Shown here: piece by piece, positions 61,230-64,000 of the stretch | How positions within the stretch are numbered: position 1 is the first letter of the stretch | How the letters are laid out: each line of letters opens with the position of its first letter | Assembly (NCBI RefSeq): GCF_000312385.1 | Contig: NZ_HE997626.1 | Span: 731,206-795,205, forward strand | Direction: 5' to 3' | Length of the DNA: 64,000 nucleotides | Source: Tsukamurella sp. 1534 | Lineage (GTDB): Bacteria > Actinomycetota > Actinomycetes > Mycobacteriales > Mycobacteriaceae | Position numbers and translations under genes: made by a program | Notes under the pieces: generated by a model | What the model was told of the DNA's origin: nothing | Databases searched by the model: none | The model's input: only the letters and a program-made list of their open reading frames with translations

Positions 61230-63154
61230 TCGCCCTGCTGCGGACGCTTCGGGGCCATCCCCATCGACGTGGGCGGGTTGTGGTCGTACTCGTCGGTCTC
61301 CTTGCCGGACGGCGGAGGCGTGCCCGCCGGGTCCGACGGCCGGCTCACCGAGGGCCGCGGCGCCGGCTGGATCGGGCGGGGTGCGGTGGGACGGCGACCC
61401 GTCGCCTGATGCACTGCCGTGGCCGGTGTCTCGCCGTCGCCCTGCCCCTGTCCCTGCGGCCCGGGTGCGGGCCGCCCGGGCGGCATGACCCGCGACGAGG
61501 CGCCGTGGGGCCTGGGCCCGTTCGGCCCGACGACCGGAGCGGCAGCCGTCGGCGGGGCATTGGGGGGCACCACCGGCGACGCGGCAGTCGGCGGAGCATT
61601 CGGCGGCGGAGCGCTCGGGGGCACAACGGGCGACGCGGCAGTCGGCGGTGCGTTCGGCGGCGGTGCGTTCGGCGGCACGACGGGCGAAGCGGAGGTCGGG
61701 GGCGCGGACGGCGGAGCGGCGGGAGGCGGCGCGGTCGGGGGCTTGGGGATCTGCGGTCCCGGCGCCTGGCCGGGGGTCGGCTGCTGCTCCGCCGCGGCCT
61801 GCTGGGTGGGGATCGCGCGGGTGGACAGGTCCTCCTGCTGCTGCGGCCGCTGGATCGGCACGGCGACGGTGGCGGGCGCGGCCGGCGCCACGGGATCGTC
61901 GCTGTCCACGACGGACACCCGGCCCGCGGCCTCCGCGGCGTTGGCGCGCGCGACCTCGACGGTGTCGGCGGTCGCGACCGTGACCCCGAGGCGCCGCTTG
62001 GCGTAGCCCTCGGGCTTACCGAACAGCCGGATGTCGGTCTCCGGCACCTGCAGCGCCCGGGAGACGCTGTCGAACGCGACGGAACTGCTGTCCTTGGTTC
62101 CGTAGATCACGGCGGACGCGGCCGGCGACATGAGCGAGGTGTCCACGGGCAGACCGAGGATCGCACGGGCGTGCAGCTCGAACTCCGAGAGCCGCTGCGA
62201 CCCCAGGGTCACGAGGCCGGTGTCGTGCGGGCGCGGCGAGACCTCGGAGAAGTACACGTCGTCGCCCTTGACGAACAGCTCCACGCCGAACACCCCGCGG
62301 CCGCCCGCGGCACCGTCGCCCAGGGCGGTCGCGATGCGCCCCGCGACCGACGTGGCCGCGTCGTACGCCGCCTGGCTCATCGGCTGCGGCTGCCAGGACT
62401 CGACGTAGTCACCGTCCTGCTGCCGGTGCCCGATGGGCTCGCAGAACCGGGTGACGACCTTGCCCCGCTCCGCGTCGAAGACCCGGACGGTGAGCAGCGT
62501 GATCTCGTAGTCGAAGTCCACGAAGCCCTCGACGATCACCCGCTCGTTGCGGACCCTGGCGCCCGTGACGGCGGCCTCCCAGGCACCGTCGAGCTCCTCC
62601 GGCGTGCGGACCACGGACTGGCCCTTGCCCGAGCTGGACATGACGGGCTTCACCACGCAGGGGAAGCCCACCTCGCGGGCGCCCTTCCGGAGCTCCTCGA
62701 GCGAGGACGCGAACGCGTACGGCGAACAGGGCAGCCCCTGCTCCTCGGCGGCCAGCCGGCGGATGCCCTCCCGGTCGAGGGTCAGCGAGACGGCGCGGGC
62801 GGTGGGGATGACCTCCGCGAGGCCGTCCTCGTCCACGGCGACCAGCGCGTCGGTGGCGAGCGCCTCGATCTCCGGAACCACGTACTGCGGCTTCTCCTCC
62901 TCGATGACGGTGCGCACCTGTTCGGCGTCGGTCATGTCGATGACGCGGCTGCGGTGCGCCACCTGCATGGCGGGCGCGTTCTCGTACCGGTCCACGGCGA
63001 TCGTCTCCACGCCGAGGCGCTGGAAGGCGATCACGACCTCCTTGCCCAACTCGCCCGATCCCAGCAGGAGCACCTTCGTGGCGCCGGGCGTCAGGGCCGT
63101 GCCGATCCGAGGGTTGCCGCCGTTCTCGGTGAGCTTCGTCATGGGCTCCATCAT
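61226..63154 (-). CDS. purT: Formate-dependent GAR transformylase PurT with long Pro-rich tail
   Basis: A 642-residue ATP-grasp protein using formate and ATP to formylate glycinamide ribonucleotide in purine synthesis. Residues 1 to about 415 are a complete Pur[41 protein letters not shown] (ATP-grasp loop) and [10 protein letters not shown]. The remaining 225 residues are a Pro/Ala/Gln-rich disordered tail with tandem repeats ([13 protein letters not shown] units), absent in ordinary PurT of about 390-400 residues. ATG 63154 has GGAG six bases upstream. The methyltransferase gene follows with a GTGA overlap. Confidence 0.9.
   Translation of the reverse strand: MMEPMTKLTENGGNPRIGTALTPGATKVLLLGSGELGKEVVIAFQRLGVETIAVDRYENAPAMQVAHRSRVIDMTDAEQVRTVIEEEKPQYVVPEIEALATDALVAVDEDGLAEVIPTARAVSLTLDREGIRRLAAEEQGLPCSPYAFASSLEELRKGAREVGFPCVVKPVMSSSGKGQSVVRTPEELDGAWEAAVTGARVRNERVIVEGFVDFDYEITLLTVRVFDAERGKVVTRFCEPIGHRQQDGDYVESWQPQPMSQAAYDAATSVAGRIATALGDGAAGGRGVFGVELFVKGDDVYFSEVSPRPHDTGLVTLGSQRLSEFELHARAILGLPVDTSLMSPAASAVIYGTKDSSSVAFDSVSRALQVPETDIRLFGKPEGYAKRRLGVTVATADTVEVARANAAEAAGRVSVVDSDDPVAPAAPATVAVPIQRPQQQEDLSTRAIPTQQAAAEQQPTPGQAPGPQIPKPPTAPPPAAPPSAPPTSASPVVPPNAPPPNAPPTAASPVVPPSAPPPNAPPTAASPVVPPNAPPTAAAPVVGPNGPRPHGASSRVMPPGRPAPGPQGQGQGDGETPATAVHQATGRRPTAPRPIQPAPRPSVSRPSDPAGTPPPSGKETDEYDHNPPTSMGMAPKRPQQGE
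61541..61700 (-). repeat. Tandem repeats in the purT tail
   Basis: A 54-bp unit (for example from 61575 and again from 61629) encodes the 18-residue Pro/Ala repeat [18 protein letters not shown]; about two and a half copies with variants. A likely site of length variation. Confidence 0.65.
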
Positions 63155-63277
63155 GGCAAACTCCTGCGCTCGGCGACACGCCCGCAGACCCTTCTATTCC
63201 GTTTACTTCCGATCGCTTTGGGCTGGCGAGCGTTTCATCCGTTATCGCTCGTGGCGACGCGGAGGAGGCCTACTTTC

Positions 63278-64000
63278 GTGTTCATGCAAGCACTCGTGAT
63301 CCGGAGCGCCGTCGTCGCCGCGACCGGCGGACTCATCTTCGGCTTCGACACCGCCGTGATCTCGGGGGCCGAGAAGCAGATCCAGGAGCAGTTCGGCGGC
63401 CCGGACGGGCTGTCCGACGCGCAGCTCGGCTTCACCGTGACCACCGCGCTGATCGGCACGATCATCGGCGCGCTGGTGACCGGCCGGCTCGCGGACCGGT
63501 TCGGCCGCAAGAAGGTCCTGTACACGATCGGCGTCCTCTACGTCGTGAGCGCCGTCGGCTGCGCCCTGGCGCCCACGTCGACGGTCGAACTGTTGCAGCT
63601 GTTCCGGTTCCTGGGCGGCCTGGGCATCGGCGCGTCCAGCGTGTGCGCCCCGATCTACACCGCGGAGATCGCCCCGCCCAAACACCGCGGACGCCTGGTG
63701 GGACTCGTGCAGTTCAACATCGTGCTCGGCATCCTCGTCGCGTACGCGTCGAACGCGATCATCCGCACCGTGATGGGCGACGACCCGAACGCGTGGCGCT
63801 GGATGCTCGGGGTCATGGTGGTGCCCGCGGCGCTGTTCCTGGTCATGCTGCCGACGGTGCCGGAGACCCCGCGCTGGCTCGCCGCGAGCGGCGACATCGC
63901 CGCGGCCCGCGCCACATCGGAGCGCCTGTGCTCGACCCAGGCCGAGGCCGACGAGCAGATGCAGGAGATCGAGGAGTCCCTGGCCGCCGAATCCGGCCGC
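63278..64000 (+). CDS. Sugar-porter family MFS transporter (N-terminal part)
   Basis: Open to the window end; 241 codons are visible. The start region LIFGFDTAVISGAEKQ and the loop GRLADRFGRKKVL, then the sugar-porter motif VPETPRWLAASGD mark the MFS sugar porter family, importing a sugar or polyol with protons. About six membrane helices are present before the central loop, so half the protein is missing. GTG 63278 lies nine bases after GGAGGAGG and is preferred; the ATG two codons later is 15 bases away. Divergent from purT. Confidence 0.88.
   Translation, partial: MFMQALVIRSAVVAATGGLIFGFDTAVISGAEKQIQEQFGGPDGLSDAQLGFTVTTALIGTIIGALVTGRLADRFGRKKVLYTIGVLYVVSAVGCALAPTSTVELLQLFRFLGGLGIGASSVCAPIYTAEIAPPKHRGRLVGLVQFNIVLGILVAYASNAIIRTVMGDDPNAWRWMLGVMVVPAALFLVMLPTVPETPRWLAASGDIAAARATSERLCSTQAEADEQMQEIEESLAAESGR

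Overview
The window is about 64 kb of very GC-rich chromosomal DNA from an actinobacterium of the mycolic-acid group (Mycobacteriales). Gene order follows the Mycobacterium tuberculosis chromosome over long stretches: the Rv3587c-canB-mutY block, hydrolase-mhuD, clpC-lsr2-lysS-coaX-panD-panC, folK-folB-folP-folE-ftsH, hpt-tilS-metalloprotease-dacB-ppa and rhodanese-metZ. Lsr2, MhuD, an IdeR-like box, a KstR-like box and many leaderless promoters agree with this. The genus is an inference (Tsukamurella or a close relative); nothing in the window proves the species.

Layout. 1-7.7 kb: end of a DUF559-like gene, an acetyltransferase, carbonic anhydrase, MutY, an MpaB-like oxygenase, an SDR, a DsbA-like protein, Nei-type glycosylase, a hydrolase and the heme-degrading MhuD. 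7.7-18.2 kb: accessory genes between mhuD and clpC, including transporter, kinase, flavin reductase, K+ channel and dioxygenase genes, then a fatty-acid/acyl-CoA island (acyl-CoA dehydrogenase, enoyl-CoA hydratase, acyl-CoA ligase, HxlR regulator) with a repeated operator-like motif and a relic of an SDR gene. 18.3-25.4 kb: clpC, lsr2, a class I lysyl-tRNA synthetase, a rhodanese-like gene behind a cysteine-rich mini-ORF, coaX, panD. 25.4-34.1 kb: panC, DUF2520, DUF6779, DUF3180 and the folate genes behind ftsH, mostly with 1-4 bp overlaps. 34.2-41.3 kb: a frameshifted DUF2628 gene, amidase, hpt, tilS, metalloprotease, dacB, ppa and a lipoprotein. 41.3-47.6 kb: a MarR-controlled fusion of a drug-type MFS transporter to a degenerate tRNA-guanine transglycosylase domain, then a class V aminotransferase operon under a SAM-IV riboswitch. 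47.6-55.8 kb: Dps, HAD phosphatase, a TetR/MFS pair, CutC, metZ-rhodanese, FprA. 55.8-64 kb: HxlR/SDR pair, an ABC transporter divergent from a siderophore-interacting protein around an IdeR-like box, an Erm methyltransferase with a ten-alanine leader peptide, a methyltransferase, PurT with a long Pro-rich tail, and the start of a sugar MFS gene cut by the window end.

How the genes work together: two cofactor pathways (folate; pantothenate/CoA) and the proteostasis genes ftsH and clpC form the conserved core. Sulfur genes recur in three separate loci (Cys-rich leader plus rhodanese-like gene; SAM riboswitch operon; rhodanese-metZ). The most unusual items are the MFS-TGT fusion, the poly-alanine Erm leader, the Cys-rich leader and the class I LysRS at the usual lysS position. 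No tRNA, rRNA, CRISPR array, integrase or insertion sequence was seen.
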